DNA of 56,733 bases from Deltaproteobacteria bacterium (GTDB lineage: Bacteria > Desulfobacterota > Binatia > JACPRU01), in the NCBI GenBank assembly GCA_016189835.1, contig JACPRU010000029.1:1-56733 (forward strand), in the 5' to 3' direction. Below, piece after piece: positions 18,398 through 27,689 of the stretch. The position numbers were made by a program, and so were the translations under genes. The notes beneath the pieces are model-generated. The model worked only from the letters and a program-made list of their open reading frames with translations. It had not been told where the DNA came from and did not search any database. How positions within the stretch are numbered: the stretch's first letter is position 1; each line of letters opens with the position of its first letter.

Positions 18398-19104
18398 TTC
18401 TGCCGCCGGCGCGGCCCACGTTGTCGCGGTGGTGGCGCCTGGTCCGCCAGCCGCAGAGCACCTTGCTCCGCTTGCTGGAGAACGAGCGCGTCGCGCGGCT
18501 GCGGCTCGCGGGGCGCACGCTCGACGCGGGCGGCGGACGCGAGTGCAACGGCCGCCGTTTGCTGAGCTGCGACGGCGGGATCGATTCGCTGAACGTCGAT
18601 CGGCGCCTCGCCCCCACCGTGGTGGCCGACCTGGCGAGCGGGATCCCGATCGCCGACGGGCGCTACGCCAACGTGATTTCCTTCAACACGCTCGAGCATC
18701 TGCGCGCGGACGACTTGGTGGTGCGCGAGCTGTATCGCGTGCTGGCGCCGGGCGGGCGCCTGTTCCTCACCGTGCCGTTCCTCTACCGCATCCACGGATC
18801 TCCCGAGGACTATCACCGGCACACGGCGATTTGGTGGGAGAGGCTGCTCGCCGAGACCGGCTTCGCGCGCGACCAGACGTTCATCGAGCCGCTGGTCTTC
18901 GGCGCGCTCTCGACGGCGCTGTCGTTCGTGGACTTCGGCGTGCCGCCGCTGCTGCGGCGGGCACTCCGCGGTCTCGTGCTCTTCGCCGAGATCGTCCGGT
19001 TCGGTCTCGCGGGCGGAGCGCCGGCGAACGACGGCGCCGGGTCGCCGCTCGGGTACTTCATCGAGGCGCGCAAGCCAGCCGCCGGCGCCGCGTCCCCGTC
19101 ATGA
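18394..19104 (+). CDS. class I SAM-dependent methyltransferase
   Basis: A 236-residue methyltransferase with GRTLDAGGGRECNGR as motif I, SLNVDRRLAPTVVADLASG, NVISFNTLEHL and VLAPGGRLFLTVPFLYRIHG. The EDYHRHTAIWWERLLAETGF segment parallels the gene at 15679, so the two are probably paralogues. The GTG start is set by the GTGA overlap with the flippase stop; the 3' end overlaps the next ATG (ATGA at 19101-19104). Predicted to methylate a glycan or sugar intermediate; substrate not known. Confidence 0.8.
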   Translation: MILPPARPTLSRWWRLVRQPQSTLLRLLENERVARLRLAGRTLDAGGGRECNGRRLLSCDGGIDSLNVDRRLAPTVVADLASGIPIADGRYANVISFNTLEHLRADDLVVRELYRVLAPGGRLFLTVPFLYRIHGSPEDYHRHTAIWWERLLAETGFARDQTFIEPLVFGALSTALSFVDFGVPPLLRRALRGLVLFAEIVRFGLAGGAPANDGAGSPLGYFIEARKPAAGAASPS

Positions 19105-20171
19105 GACTCCTGGTGGTGAACTTCGAGATGGACCGGCGGTCGCCGACCATGGCGTGGTCGCAACAGATCGTCGATCGGCTGGCGGCCTCGTGCGAGAGCG
19201 TGACGGTGCTGACCCAGCGTCTGGGCCACTACGACCCGCCGCCGAACGTTCACGTGGCGGTCATGCCCTTCGCGCGCCTGATGGCGCTTCCGTTCGGCAC
19301 CGCGGTCCTCGACCGGCTCGTCAACCGCCAGGCCCACCGGCTCGCCATCCGCCATCGCGCCGACGCCTGCTTCGTGCACATGGCGATCCACTGGGCGCAT
19401 GCGCTCGCGCCGACCTTCCGGCGGCTCGGGCTGCCGGTGCTCGTCTGGTACGCGCATGGCAGCGTCGGCCCCGAGCTCCATCGCGCGCACGAGGCGGCGG
19501 CGCGCATCGTCACCTCGACGAAGGAAGGCTGCCGGCTGGTTTCGGACAAGATCCGGGTGATCGGACAGGGCGTGGACTGCGACCTCTTCGACCTGCGGCC
19601 GCTCGCCGCGGAGCGGAACGACGTGCTCGCGGTCGGCCGCCTCTCGCCGCGCAAGCGGGTCGACCGGCTGCTCGACGTCATGGCCGCGCTGCGCGACCTT
19701 CGCGGCGGATCGGCCATCCAGCTGCGGGTCGTCGGCGCGGCGCTCACCCGCGAGGACCGGCGCTACGAGACGGCGCTCCGCCGGCGGCTGCGGCGCGAGG
19801 GCCTCGAGAATCGCGTCGAGCTGCTCGGGTTCGTGCCCCAGGCGGGAATTCCCGCCCTGTACCGGCGCGCCTTCCTGCATCTCAACTTGAGCCGCACCGG
19901 CAGCATGGACAAGACGGTGGTCGAAGCGCTGGCCGGCGGCTGCCCGGTGCTCACCAGCAACGACGCGTTCGCCGACTTGCTGGCCGCGTATCCCGAGTAC
20001 AGGGTCCAGGACGATCGGCCCCGCGCCATCGCGCAACGGATCGTCGAGATCCATGCGGCCCGCGACCGCGTCGATCGCGCGGCGCTGCGCGCTCTGGTCG
20101 TCGGGCGCCACGATGTGCATTCCTACGTCCGCAAGGTGCTCGCCAACCTCGATGAGATCCGCGCTCGCTGA
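19101..20171 (+). CDS. GT4-like glycosyltransferase of the TGSxDK subgroup
   Basis: A 356-residue GT-B protein. It contains VIGQGVDCDLFDLRP, DVLAVGRLSPRKRVDRLLDVMA and LELLGFVPQ-type blocks, and SRTGSMDKTVVEALAGGCPVL, where the first Glu of the usual EX7E motif is replaced by the TGSxDK signature while the second Glu remains. This signature is a recognisable GT4 subgroup. The start ATG is set by overlap with the methyltransferase stop. It overlaps the next methyltransferase by 20 nt, so translation is likely coupled. Sugar donor unknown. Confidence 0.85.
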   Translation: MRLLVVNFEMDRRSPTMAWSQQIVDRLAASCESVTVLTQRLGHYDPPPNVHVAVMPFARLMALPFGTAVLDRLVNRQAHRLAIRHRADACFVHMAIHWAHALAPTFRRLGLPVLVWYAHGSVGPELHRAHEAAARIVTSTKEGCRLVSDKIRVIGQGVDCDLFDLRPLAAERNDVLAVGRLSPRKRVDRLLDVMAALRDLRGGSAIQLRVVGAALTREDRRYETALRRRLRREGLENRVELLGFVPQAGIPALYRRAFLHLNLSRTGSMDKTVVEALAGGCPVLTSNDAFADLLAAYPEYRVQDDRPRAIAQRIVEIHAARDRVDRAALRALVVGRHDVHSYVRKVLANLDEIRAR

Positions 20172-20808
20172 GTCTGCGGGAACGCCCGAGCGGCTCTACT
20201 CGATCCGCGACAAGTACCGGATCGTGGCCGAGCTGCTCGAGGAGGCGCAAGGCACCTTGCTCGACGCCGGCGCGCGCGACCGCCGTTTGGCCCGGGAGAT
20301 CGACGCGAATCGGCTTCGCTATGCCTCCGCCGACCTCGGCGACGGCCACGATCATCGGCTCGACCTCGAGGGTCCTCTCCCGTTCCCCGATCGTCGCTTC
20401 GATCACGTGGTCGCGCTCGACGTTCTCGAGCATCTCGAGCACATCCATCTCGGGTTCCGCGAGCTGGCGAGAATCGCCGCGCGCAGCCTGATCGTCGCCC
20501 TGCCCAACCTGGCGACGCTGCCGCGCCGCTTCACGTTCCTGCTGCGGGGACACCTGCGCACCGGGAAGTATCATCTGGCGCCGGAGCCGCCGGGCGACCG
20601 CCATCGCTGGCTCACCGTCTACCCGCAGATCGACGACTTCGTCCGCGTGAACGCGCGGCAGGCCGGGCTCGAGCTGGTGCGCATCGTCGAGGAGCTGGAG
20701 GGCGGACGGATCGGCGCACGCGCCGGCCTGGTCGCCGCGCGGCTCGGCCTGCTGCCCGCCGGCTGGCTGACCCAGCGGTGTATCTACCAGCTGCGCCGGG
20801 GCGCATGA
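20152..20808 (+). CDS. class I SAM-dependent methyltransferase, tandem copy 1
   Basis: A 218-residue methyltransferase. After a short leader it reads DKYRIVAELLEEAQGTLLDAGARDRRL, with motif I in the DAGARDRRL form, then DHVVALDVLEHLEHIHLGFREL and SLIVALPNL. The DRHRWLTVYPQIDDFVR segment is shared with the next gene, so the two are tandem duplicates. The ATG at 20152 aligns with the downstream paralogue; it overlaps the GT4 end by 20 nt. Likely decorates glycan or lipid-linked sugars; no substrate evidence. Confidence 0.78.
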   Translation: MRSALAESAGTPERLYSIRDKYRIVAELLEEAQGTLLDAGARDRRLAREIDANRLRYASADLGDGHDHRLDLEGPLPFPDRRFDHVVALDVLEHLEHIHLGFRELARIAARSLIVALPNLATLPRRFTFLLRGHLRTGKYHLAPEPPGDRHRWLTVYPQIDDFVRVNARQAGLELVRIVEELEGGRIGARAGLVAARLGLLPAGWLTQRCIYQLRRGA

Positions 20809-21410
20809 GCATGCTCCGTCGCGAGTCGAAGTACCGCATCGTGGCGCAGCAGGTCGCCGACCTCCACGGCACGCTGATGGACGTGGGCGCGCGCGACGAG
20901 CGGCTTCGCGACTACTTGCCGGCGGGGATTCGTTATCTGTCGACGGACCTCTCGTTCGGCGAAGCGGCTCGCTGGGACCTCGAGGCGCCGATCCCCGCCC
21001 CGGACCGAGCCTACGACGTGGTCGTCGCCCTCGACGTGCTCGAGCACGTCGATCGCATCCACCAGGCCTACCGCGAGCTGCTGCGCGTCACCGGACAAAA
21101 GCTCTTCGTCTCGCTTCCCAACATGACGTGCCTCTCGCAACGAATCTGGTTCCTGCTCACCGGCCGCCTCGGCGCCAAGTACGACCTGCCGACCTGCGAA
21201 CCGAGAGATCGGCACCGCTGGCTGACCGGCTACGCGCAGATGCCGGCGTTCATCGAGCCGCCCGCCCGCGCCGCCGGGTTCGCGGCCGCGCGCTACGACC
21301 TGCTCACCGGGTACGACCGGCTCCACCAGTGGATCGCACGGCTGCCCTTCTCACCGGCGTTGCGCGCCGAAACCGTCCTCTACGAGCTCACGCGGCGCGG
21401 CGCCCGATGA
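20805..21410 (+). CDS. class I SAM-dependent methyltransferase, tandem copy 2
   Basis: A 201-residue protein related to the preceding gene: SKYRIVAQQVADLHGTLMDVGARDERL, DVVVALDVLEHVDRIHQAYREL, LFVSLPNM, and DRHRWLTGYAQMPAFIEP. The ATG at 20805 overlaps the upstream TGA (ATGA), and its own stop overlaps the next GT4 start in the same way. Retention of both copies suggests different acceptor sugars or positions, which is inference. Confidence 0.78.
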   Translation: MSMLRRESKYRIVAQQVADLHGTLMDVGARDERLRDYLPAGIRYLSTDLSFGEAARWDLEAPIPAPDRAYDVVVALDVLEHVDRIHQAYRELLRVTGQKLFVSLPNMTCLSQRIWFLLTGRLGAKYDLPTCEPRDRHRWLTGYAQMPAFIEPPARAAGFAAARYDLLTGYDRLHQWIARLPFSPALRAETVLYELTRRGAR

Positions 21411-22561
21411 AGGTCCTGGTCACCGCGGGCGTGTTTCCACCCGAGGTCGGCGGCCCGGCCACCTACGTCCCGTCGATCGCCGCCGCACTGGCCGCGCGCG
21501 GGCACGAGCTGACCGTGGTCGCTCCCATGCTCCGGGACGCGCCCTGTCCGATCGCGGATCCACCCTATCGCCTCGTGCGTTTCGCTCATCCGGACGTCGC
21601 GCGCTACGCCAACTACGCGATCGAGCTCGGGCGCGGCCTCGCCACCGTGCTCCGCGAGGCGCGCGCGGCCGAGCTGATCTTCGTGAACGGGCTCGAGCTG
21701 CCGGCCGCGGCGGCCGCCCGGGCGCTGGGCAAGCCGATGGTGGTGAAGGTGGTCGGCGACTTCGCCTGGGAGCTGGCGCACGGCCGCGGCTGGACGAGGC
21801 GCGATCTCGACGCGTTCCAGGAGGAGCGCGGCGTGCGTCTCGAGCTTCTGCGCCGGCTCTATCGCAGCGCCGCGCGGCACGCCGCGGCGGTGATCACCCC
21901 GAGCCGGTACCTGGCGGGCATCGTCGAGCGCTGGGGCGTTCCCGCCGCGCGCATCCGCACCATCTACAACGCGGTCGATCCCCCCGCGCCTCCGCCTTCG
22001 CGGGAGGATCTCCCCCCGCTTCCGGACGCCGTTCGCGACGGGTTTCGCGCCCTCACGGTCGGGCGCCTGGTGGCGCACAAGCGGATCGAGCAGGTCATCG
22101 ATGCCGTCGCGCAGATCCCCGCCGCGCGGCTCGTGGTCGCCGGCGATGGGCCGTTGCGCGCCGCTCTGGAAGCGCGAGCGTCGCTCACCGGGCGGGTCCA
22201 TTTCGTCGGCGCGGTGCGCAAGGCGGCGGTCGCCGCGCTGCTCTCCCACTATGCCGACTGCCTGATCCTCAACTCGACCTACGAGGGGCTGCCCCACGTG
22301 TTGCTCGAGGCCGCACAGCTCGGAGTGCCGATCGTGGCCACGGCGGTGGGGGGCACCGTCGAGCTGGTCCGCGAGGGGGAGGGGGCGCTGCTGATCCCGC
22401 CGGACTCCCCCGCGGAGCTGAGACGGGCGCTCGAGACCCTGGCGAGCGATCCCGAGCTGCGCGCGCGACTCGCGGCCGGCACCTCCGGCGGCCTCGACCG
22501 CTTCCGCTTCGATCGATTGGTGGAGGAGACCGAGCAGGTGCTGCTCGACGCCCGCCGATGA
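21407..22561 (+). CDS. GT4 family glycosyltransferase
   Basis: A 384-residue GT-B enzyme. The N-terminal MKVLVTAGVFPPEVGGPATYV is the GT4 acceptor-side glycine loop; ITPSRYLAGIVERWGVP and TIYNAVDP mark the interdomain region; ALTVGRLVAHKRIEQVIDAV and RLVVAGDGPLRAALE begin the donor domain. EGLPHVLLEAAQLGVPIVAT carries both glutamates of EX7E. This is a well-formed retaining transferase acting at the cytoplasmic face of the membrane. ATGA overlaps join it to both neighbours. Donor sugar not readable. Confidence 0.9.
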   Translation: MKVLVTAGVFPPEVGGPATYVPSIAAALAARGHELTVVAPMLRDAPCPIADPPYRLVRFAHPDVARYANYAIELGRGLATVLREARAAELIFVNGLELPAAAAARALGKPMVVKVVGDFAWELAHGRGWTRRDLDAFQEERGVRLELLRRLYRSAARHAAAVITPSRYLAGIVERWGVPAARIRTIYNAVDPPAPPPSREDLPPLPDAVRDGFRALTVGRLVAHKRIEQVIDAVAQIPAARLVVAGDGPLRAALEARASLTGRVHFVGAVRKAAVAALLSHYADCLILNSTYEGLPHVLLEAAQLGVPIVATAVGGTVELVREGEGALLIPPDSPAELRRALETLASDPELRARLAAGTSGGLDRFRFDRLVEETEQVLLDARR

Positions 22562-23730
22562 ACGCTCCGCGCTCGATCCTCTTCGTCGGCGCGAACCTCG
22601 GCGGCGGGGGCGCGGAGCGCGCCCTGGTCAACCTGGTGAACCACCTCGACCGCGATCGCTTCCGCCCGCACCTCGCCCTGTTTCAGAAGCAAGGCGCTTT
22701 CCTCCGCGCAGTGGCGCCCGACGTCCCGATCCACGAGCTGCAGCCCCGCCCGGCGGGCTTCCTGCGCCGCAACTGGATGCGCGCGCGCGCGCTCCAGCGA
22801 GTCGCGCGGGAGGTCCGCCCCGCGCTGGTGATGAGCGTTCTCTGGCAGGTCAACATGGTCGCGATCGCCGCCGACGCGCTGTTCGGCCTGGGTTGTCCGC
22901 TGGTGGTGAACGAGCAAGCCGCGCTCGACCGCGCGCTCGAAGGGACCTGGCGGCGGCATCCGTTCTGGCCGCTCGCCGGCCGCATCTACCGGCGAGCCGC
23001 GCGGGTGGTCGCCGCTTCGAGCGGCCTCGCCGCGGAGCTGCGGGACCGGACGGGCCTTCCCGAGAGCCATTTCCACGTGATCCACAACCCGATCTCGATC
23101 GACGACGTGCGGCGCAGCGCGGCCGCCGCCGGCAGGAGGCTGCCCGCCGACCGGCCTCGCCTGGTCGCGGCGGGACGGCTCGAGCCGCAGAAGAACTACC
23201 CGCTGCTCCTGCGGGCGATCCGGCGCGTCAGCCGGGCCCTGCCGGTGCGGCTCTTCATTCTCGGCGAGGGGACCGAGCGTGCCGCGCTCGCAGCACTGAT
23301 CGCCGGCTCGGGCCTCGCCTCGACCGTCGAGCTGGTCGGATTCCAGGAGAATCCGCACGCCTGGATCGCGCAGGCCGACCTGTTCGTCCTGTCGTCGGAC
23401 TTCGAGGGCTTCGGCAACGTGGTGGCGGAGGCCCTCGCGCTCGGCGTCCCGGTGGTCGCCACCGACTGCCGCCACGGTCCGCGCGAGATCCTCGGCGGCG
23501 GCGCCTGGGGCCGCCTCGTGCCCACCGACGACGAGGAGCGGCTGGCGGAAGCGATCCTCGCCCTGCTCGGCGATCCCGTGGAGCGCCGGCGGTTGGCCGA
23601 GGCCGGTCGGGCGCGCGGCGACGACTTCTCGATCGCCCGCATCCTTCCCGCCTACGAGCGTCTGTTCCTCGAGCTGATCGGCGACCGCGGCGCGCCGGAG
23701 CCGCGCCACGCGGACGAAGCGGCTTCGTGA
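22558..23730 (+). CDS. GT4 family glycosyltransferase
   Basis: A 390-residue GT-B enzyme: SILFVGANLGGGGAERALVN at the N-terminus, VIHNPISIDDVRR, RLVAAGRLEPQKNYPLLLRAI, LFILGEGTERAALAALI and SSDFEGFGNVVAEALALGVP with an intact EX7E. The GGGGAERALV loop is typical of transferases that extend cell-surface glycans. Coupled to the upstream GT4 by ATGA; followed after 4 nt by a methyltransferase. Confidence 0.9.
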   Translation: MNAPRSILFVGANLGGGGAERALVNLVNHLDRDRFRPHLALFQKQGAFLRAVAPDVPIHELQPRPAGFLRRNWMRARALQRVAREVRPALVMSVLWQVNMVAIAADALFGLGCPLVVNEQAALDRALEGTWRRHPFWPLAGRIYRRAARVVAASSGLAAELRDRTGLPESHFHVIHNPISIDDVRRSAAAAGRRLPADRPRLVAAGRLEPQKNYPLLLRAIRRVSRALPVRLFILGEGTERAALAALIAGSGLASTVELVGFQENPHAWIAQADLFVLSSDFEGFGNVVAEALALGVPVVATDCRHGPREILGGGAWGRLVPTDDEERLAEAILALLGDPVERRRLAEAGRARGDDFSIARILPAYERLFLELIGDRGAPEPRHADEAAS

Positions 23731-23734
23731 TACC

Positions 23735-24607
23735 ATGCCCCGGGTGGTGCACGTCGAGCCGGTGGAGGTCGTCCGGCGCGAGATCGCGCTGGGGGAGCGG
23801 TTCGACTTCGGACGCAACTGGCGTCGGTTTCTCGCGCTGCTGAACGAGCAGCGCATCGCCGGCGCCGAGCAGTCGCTGCGGGAGATGCTGGGCGGCGATG
23901 CGCTGCGCGGCGCGCGGTTCCTGGATGTGGGATCGGGCAGCGGCCTGTTCTCGCTCGCCGCTCGCCGCCTGGGCGCGAGCGTTCTGTCCTTCGACTACGA
24001 CCCGTCCTCGGTGGCCTGCACGGAGGAGATCCGGCGTCGATTCTTTCCCGACGACGCCGAATGGACGATCCGTAGAGGGTCCATTCTCGACCGCGAGTTC
24101 ATCCGCTCGCTCGGCGTCTTCGACGTCGTTTACGCATGGGGGGTCCTGCACCACACGGGGAACCTCCGGCTCGCGCTCGAAATCGTCGCCGACACCGTCG
24201 CCGCTCGAGGCCGCCTGTTCCTGGCCGTCTACAACGACCAGGGGATACGATCGGTGCTGTGGCGGCAGGTGAAGCGCGCCTACTGCTCCTCCACCGTCGC
24301 CCGCTGGCTGATCGCGGCGCTGTTCCTCCCTTACTTCGTCCTCGGCGGACTGGTCGCCGACCTCGCGCGACGCAAGAATCCCCTCGACCGCTACCGTGCC
24401 GCCGGGACCCCGCGCGGCATGTCGCGCATCCGCGACTGGTCCGATTGGCTGGGCGGGCTGCCGTTCGAGGTCGCCAAGCCGGAGGTCATCTGCGAATTCT
24501 TCGATCGCCGAGGATTCCGGCTGAAGCGCCTCACGACCTGCGGCGGGCGGCCGGGATGCAACGAGTTCGTCTTCGTCAAGGACCGGCCGGCCGAGCCCGC
24601 GGCATGA
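23735..24607 (+). CDS. class I SAM-dependent methyltransferase (larger type)
   Basis: A 290-residue methyltransferase with RFLDVGSGSGLFSLAARRLG (motif I), SVLSFDYDPSSV, DVVYAWGVLHHTGNL and RGRLFLAVYNDQG. A hydrophobic insertion around residues 190-210 (VARWLIAALFLPYFVLGG) may touch the membrane. GWGVLHHTG-type enzymes are common in O-antigen and capsule loci. Ends with an ATGA overlap into the next GT4. Substrate unknown. Confidence 0.83.
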   Translation: MPRVVHVEPVEVVRREIALGERFDFGRNWRRFLALLNEQRIAGAEQSLREMLGGDALRGARFLDVGSGSGLFSLAARRLGASVLSFDYDPSSVACTEEIRRRFFPDDAEWTIRRGSILDREFIRSLGVFDVVYAWGVLHHTGNLRLALEIVADTVAARGRLFLAVYNDQGIRSVLWRQVKRAYCSSTVARWLIAALFLPYFVLGGLVADLARRKNPLDRYRAAGTPRGMSRIRDWSDWLGGLPFEVAKPEVICEFFDRRGFRLKRLTTCGGRPGCNEFVFVKDRPAEPAA

Positions 24608-25749
24608 AGATTCGCGTTCTCCACCTCATCACCGGCCTGCCGGTCGGCGGGACCCAGATGATGCTCACCAAGCTGGTCGCGGCGATGGATCGGACGGCCT
24701 TCGACGTGGAAGTCGCCTCCCTCGAGGTGCTGCGGCCGATGGCCGAGCGGATCTCCTCGTTCGGCGTCCCGGTGCAGACGCTGGAGATGCGCTCGGGCCG
24801 GCTCGACCCGCGACGCCTGCTGCGCTTCGTCGGATGGCTGCGCCGCGGCCGCTTCGACGTGATTCAGACCTGGATGTATCACGCGGACCTGCTCGGCGGC
24901 CTGGCGGCCAAGCTGGCGGGCCGCCTGCCGGTCGCCTGGGGCATCCGGCAGAGCAATCTCGATCCCCGGCACAACAAGCGATCGACGCTCGGCATCGTCA
25001 AGGCCTGCGCGAAGCTCTCCTCCTGGCTGCCCTCGCGGATCGTGTGCTGCTCGGAGGTCGCCCGCCAGGTGCACGCCGAGGCCGGCTACGACGCGGACAA
25101 GCTGATGGTGATCCCGAACGGCTTCGATCTCCAGACGTTTCGGCCGGATCCGCAGGCCCGCCTGGCCTTGCGGCGCGAGCTCGGCCTCGCCGACTCCGCG
25201 ATCTTGATCGGTCACGTCGCGCGCTTCGACACCCAGAAGGATCATCGCACGCTGATGCAGGCGGCCGGCCTCCTCGAGGACGCGGCGGAGGACGTGCATT
25301 TCGTGCTCTGCGGAGAAGGCGTCGATGCCGACAATCCGTTGCTGCGGCGGTGGATCGGCGATGCCGGCGTCGCCGCTCGCTGCCATCTGCTCGGCCTGCG
25401 TCAAGACGTTCACCGCGTCCACGCCGCGCTCGATATCGGAGTCTGCTCCTCGGTGGGCGAGGGCTTCTCGAACGCCATCGGCGAAGCGATGGCCTGCGGC
25501 GTCCCTTGCGCGAGCACCGACGTCGGCGATTCCTCGCTGCTCGTCGGCGACACCGGGCGGGTGGTATCGCCGGGAGAGCCTGCCGCGCTCGCGGCGGCTT
25601 GCCGCGACCTGCTGCGCATCGGCTCCGAGGAAAGATCTCGCCTCGGCCGCGCCGCTCGCCAGAGGATCTCCGAGCGGTTCAGTCTGCCGGCGGTCACCGC
25701 GCAGTACGAGAGCCTCTATCGGGACCTCGCCGCTCATGTGCGGCATTAG
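24604..25749 (+). CDS. GT4 family glycosyltransferase
   Basis: A 381-residue GT-B enzyme: HLITGLPVGGTQMMLTKLV, DVIQTWMYHADLLGG, GIRQSNLDPRHNKRST, MVIPNGFDLQTFRPD, GHVARFDTQKDHRTLMQA and SSVGEGFSNAIGEAMACGVP (EX7E intact). The WMYHADLLG and IRQSN blocks identify a well-populated GT4 subgroup found in exopolysaccharide loci. It overlaps the AsnB gene by 14 nt. Confidence 0.9.
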   Translation: MKIRVLHLITGLPVGGTQMMLTKLVAAMDRTAFDVEVASLEVLRPMAERISSFGVPVQTLEMRSGRLDPRRLLRFVGWLRRGRFDVIQTWMYHADLLGGLAAKLAGRLPVAWGIRQSNLDPRHNKRSTLGIVKACAKLSSWLPSRIVCCSEVARQVHAEAGYDADKLMVIPNGFDLQTFRPDPQARLALRRELGLADSAILIGHVARFDTQKDHRTLMQAAGLLEDAAEDVHFVLCGEGVDADNPLLRRWIGDAGVAARCHLLGLRQDVHRVHAALDIGVCSSVGEGFSNAIGEAMACGVPCASTDVGDSSLLVGDTGRVVSPGEPAALAAACRDLLRIGSEERSRLGRAARQRISERFSLPAVTAQYESLYRDLAAHVRH

Positions 25750-27676
25750 CGGGATCTTCGAGACCAGCCCGAGCGGCGGCGCCGAGGAGCTGGGCGCCGT
25801 CGTTCGGCGCATGACCGACACGCTCGTTCACCGCGGGCCCGACGATTCCGGAGTCTGGGTGGACGCCGAGGCCGGCATCGCACTCGGACATCGCCGGCTG
25901 GCGATCGTCGATCTCTCCCCGAGCGGACACCAGCCGATGTTCTCCGCCGACGGGCGCTTCGGAATCGTGTTCAACGGTGAGGTCTACAACTTCCAGAGCC
26001 TTCGCGCGGAGCTCGCGCCGCTCGGTCACGGCTTTCGCGGCACCTCGGATACCGAGGTCATGCTCGCGGCGATTCGCCAATGGGGCCTCGCGGAAGCCCT
26101 GCGGCGCTTCGTCGGCATGTTCGCCTTCGCGCTCTGGGACCGCCAGGAACGCACGCTGTCGCTGGTGCGCGACCGGCTCGGCGTCAAGCCGCTCTACTAC
26201 GGTTGGGCCGGCAGCGCGCTCGTGTTCGGCTCGGAGCTGAAGGCGATCCGCGCGCATCCCGCGATGCGCCCGGAGATCGATCGCGACGCGCTGGCTCTGT
26301 TCCTGCGCTACAACTGCGTTCCCGCGCCGCATTCGATCTACCGGGGCGTCTTCAAGCTGCCGCCGGGGAACGTCTTGACGCTGCGGAGCGGCGACTCACG
26401 CAGCGCCGCTCCGTCCACCTACTGGTCGGCGCGAGAGATCGCGCGGCGGGGCTCGAGCGAGCCGTTCCCGGGATCGGTCGAGGATGCGGTCGCGGAACTG
26501 GACGCTCTGCTGCGCGATGCCGTCCGTCTGCGCATGATCGCCGACGTGCCGCTCGGAGCGTTCCTGTCCGGAGGCATCGACTCCTCGACGGTCGTCGCCT
26601 TGATGCAGGCTCAGTCCAGCCGGCCGGTCAAGACGTTCACGATCGGCGTCCACGACGCCGGCTACGACGAGGCCGAGCCGGCGCGGGCGGTCGCCCGGCA
26701 CCTGCGGACCGAGCATACCGAGCTTTACGTCGAGCCGTCGGACGTGCTGCGCCTGGTCCCGAAGATTCCGGAATGGTACGACGAGCCGTTCGCCGACTCC
26801 TCGCAGTTGCCGACCTTTCTCGTCTCGCAGATGACACGGCGGAACGTCACCGTGGCGCTCTCCGGGGACGGCGGCGACGAAGTCTTCGCGGGATACACAC
26901 GCTATTCGTGGGCTCGAGTGCTGCGTCTCGCGCTCGGCGTGCCGCTCTCCTTGCGGCGCGGCCTGGCGGCGCTCCTGGAGAACGTCGCGCCGAGCCGCAT
27001 CGACGAGGTCGCCGGCTGGCTGCCCGCGGGCATGCGGCCGCGACTCGCCGGCGACAAGGTCCACAAGGCGGCCTCGGTACTTCGGCTGACCGGCAGCGAG
27101 GAGATCTATCGACGCCTGGTCTCTCATTGGCAGGAGCCGACGGCGGTCGCCGTGGGCAGCGCGGAACCGAAGAACGTCCTCTGGGACGAGACCCTGCGCG
27201 GGGAGCTCCGGAACTTCACGCAGCGCATGCAGCTCCTCGATCTCGTGACCTATCTCCCCGACGACATCCTCACCAAGGTGGATCGAGCGAGCATGGCGGT
27301 GAGTCTCGAAGCCCGCGTGCCGTTGCTCGATCACCGGGTCGTCGACTTCGCCTGGAGACTCCCCCTGGCCTGGAAGATTCGCGGCGGAACCAAGAAGTGG
27401 ATCCTGCGCCGGATCCTCTACCGCTACGTCCCCAGGGAGCTGGTCGAACGCCCGAAGATGGGCTTCGGAATCCCGATCGATTCCTGGCTGCGCGGTCCGC
27501 TCCGCGACTGGGCGGAGGATCTGCTCGACGAGCGCCGCCTGGCGGCGGACGGCTATCTGAGTCCGGGGCCCATCCGCACGAAGTGGGCCGAGCATCTCTC
27601 GGGCCGGCGCAATTGGCACTACCTGCTCTGGGACGTCCTGATGTTCCAGGCTTGGAAGGATCGCTGGATGGGATGA
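25736..27676 (+). CDS. asnB: AsnB-type glutamine-hydrolysing asparagine synthase/amidotransferase
   Basis: A 646-residue two-domain protein. Cys2 (MCGISGIF) is the class II glutaminase nucleophile, followed by LVHRGPDDSGVW, HRRLAIVDLS and NGEVYNF. The synthetase domain has the PPi-loop SGGIDSSTV at about residues 278-286, SGDGGDEVFAGYTRY, and DILTKVDRASMAVSLEARVPLLD. Classical activity is ATP-dependent amidation of aspartate to asparagine using glutamine. In polysaccharide loci the same fold often amidates sugar acids, so a glycan role is possible. It closes the glycan operon, overlaps the last GT4 by 14 nt and lies 13 nt from a converging SGNH hydrolase. Confidence 0.88.
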   Translation: MCGISGIFETSPSGGAEELGAVVRRMTDTLVHRGPDDSGVWVDAEAGIALGHRRLAIVDLSPSGHQPMFSADGRFGIVFNGEVYNFQSLRAELAPLGHGFRGTSDTEVMLAAIRQWGLAEALRRFVGMFAFALWDRQERTLSLVRDRLGVKPLYYGWAGSALVFGSELKAIRAHPAMRPEIDRDALALFLRYNCVPAPHSIYRGVFKLPPGNVLTLRSGDSRSAAPSTYWSAREIARRGSSEPFPGSVEDAVAELDALLRDAVRLRMIADVPLGAFLSGGIDSSTVVALMQAQSSRPVKTFTIGVHDAGYDEAEPARAVARHLRTEHTELYVEPSDVLRLVPKIPEWYDEPFADSSQLPTFLVSQMTRRNVTVALSGDGGDEVFAGYTRYSWARVLRLALGVPLSLRRGLAALLENVAPSRIDEVAGWLPAGMRPRLAGDKVHKAASVLRLTGSEEIYRRLVSHWQEPTAVAVGSAEPKNVLWDETLRGELRNFTQRMQLLDLVTYLPDDILTKVDRASMAVSLEARVPLLDHRVVDFAWRLPLAWKIRGGTKKWILRRILYRYVPRELVERPKMGFGIPIDSWLRGPLRDWAEDLLDERRLAADGYLSPGPIRTKWAEHLSGRRNWHYLLWDVLMFQAWKDRWMG

Positions 27677-27689
27677 AACCCCTCCGCGG

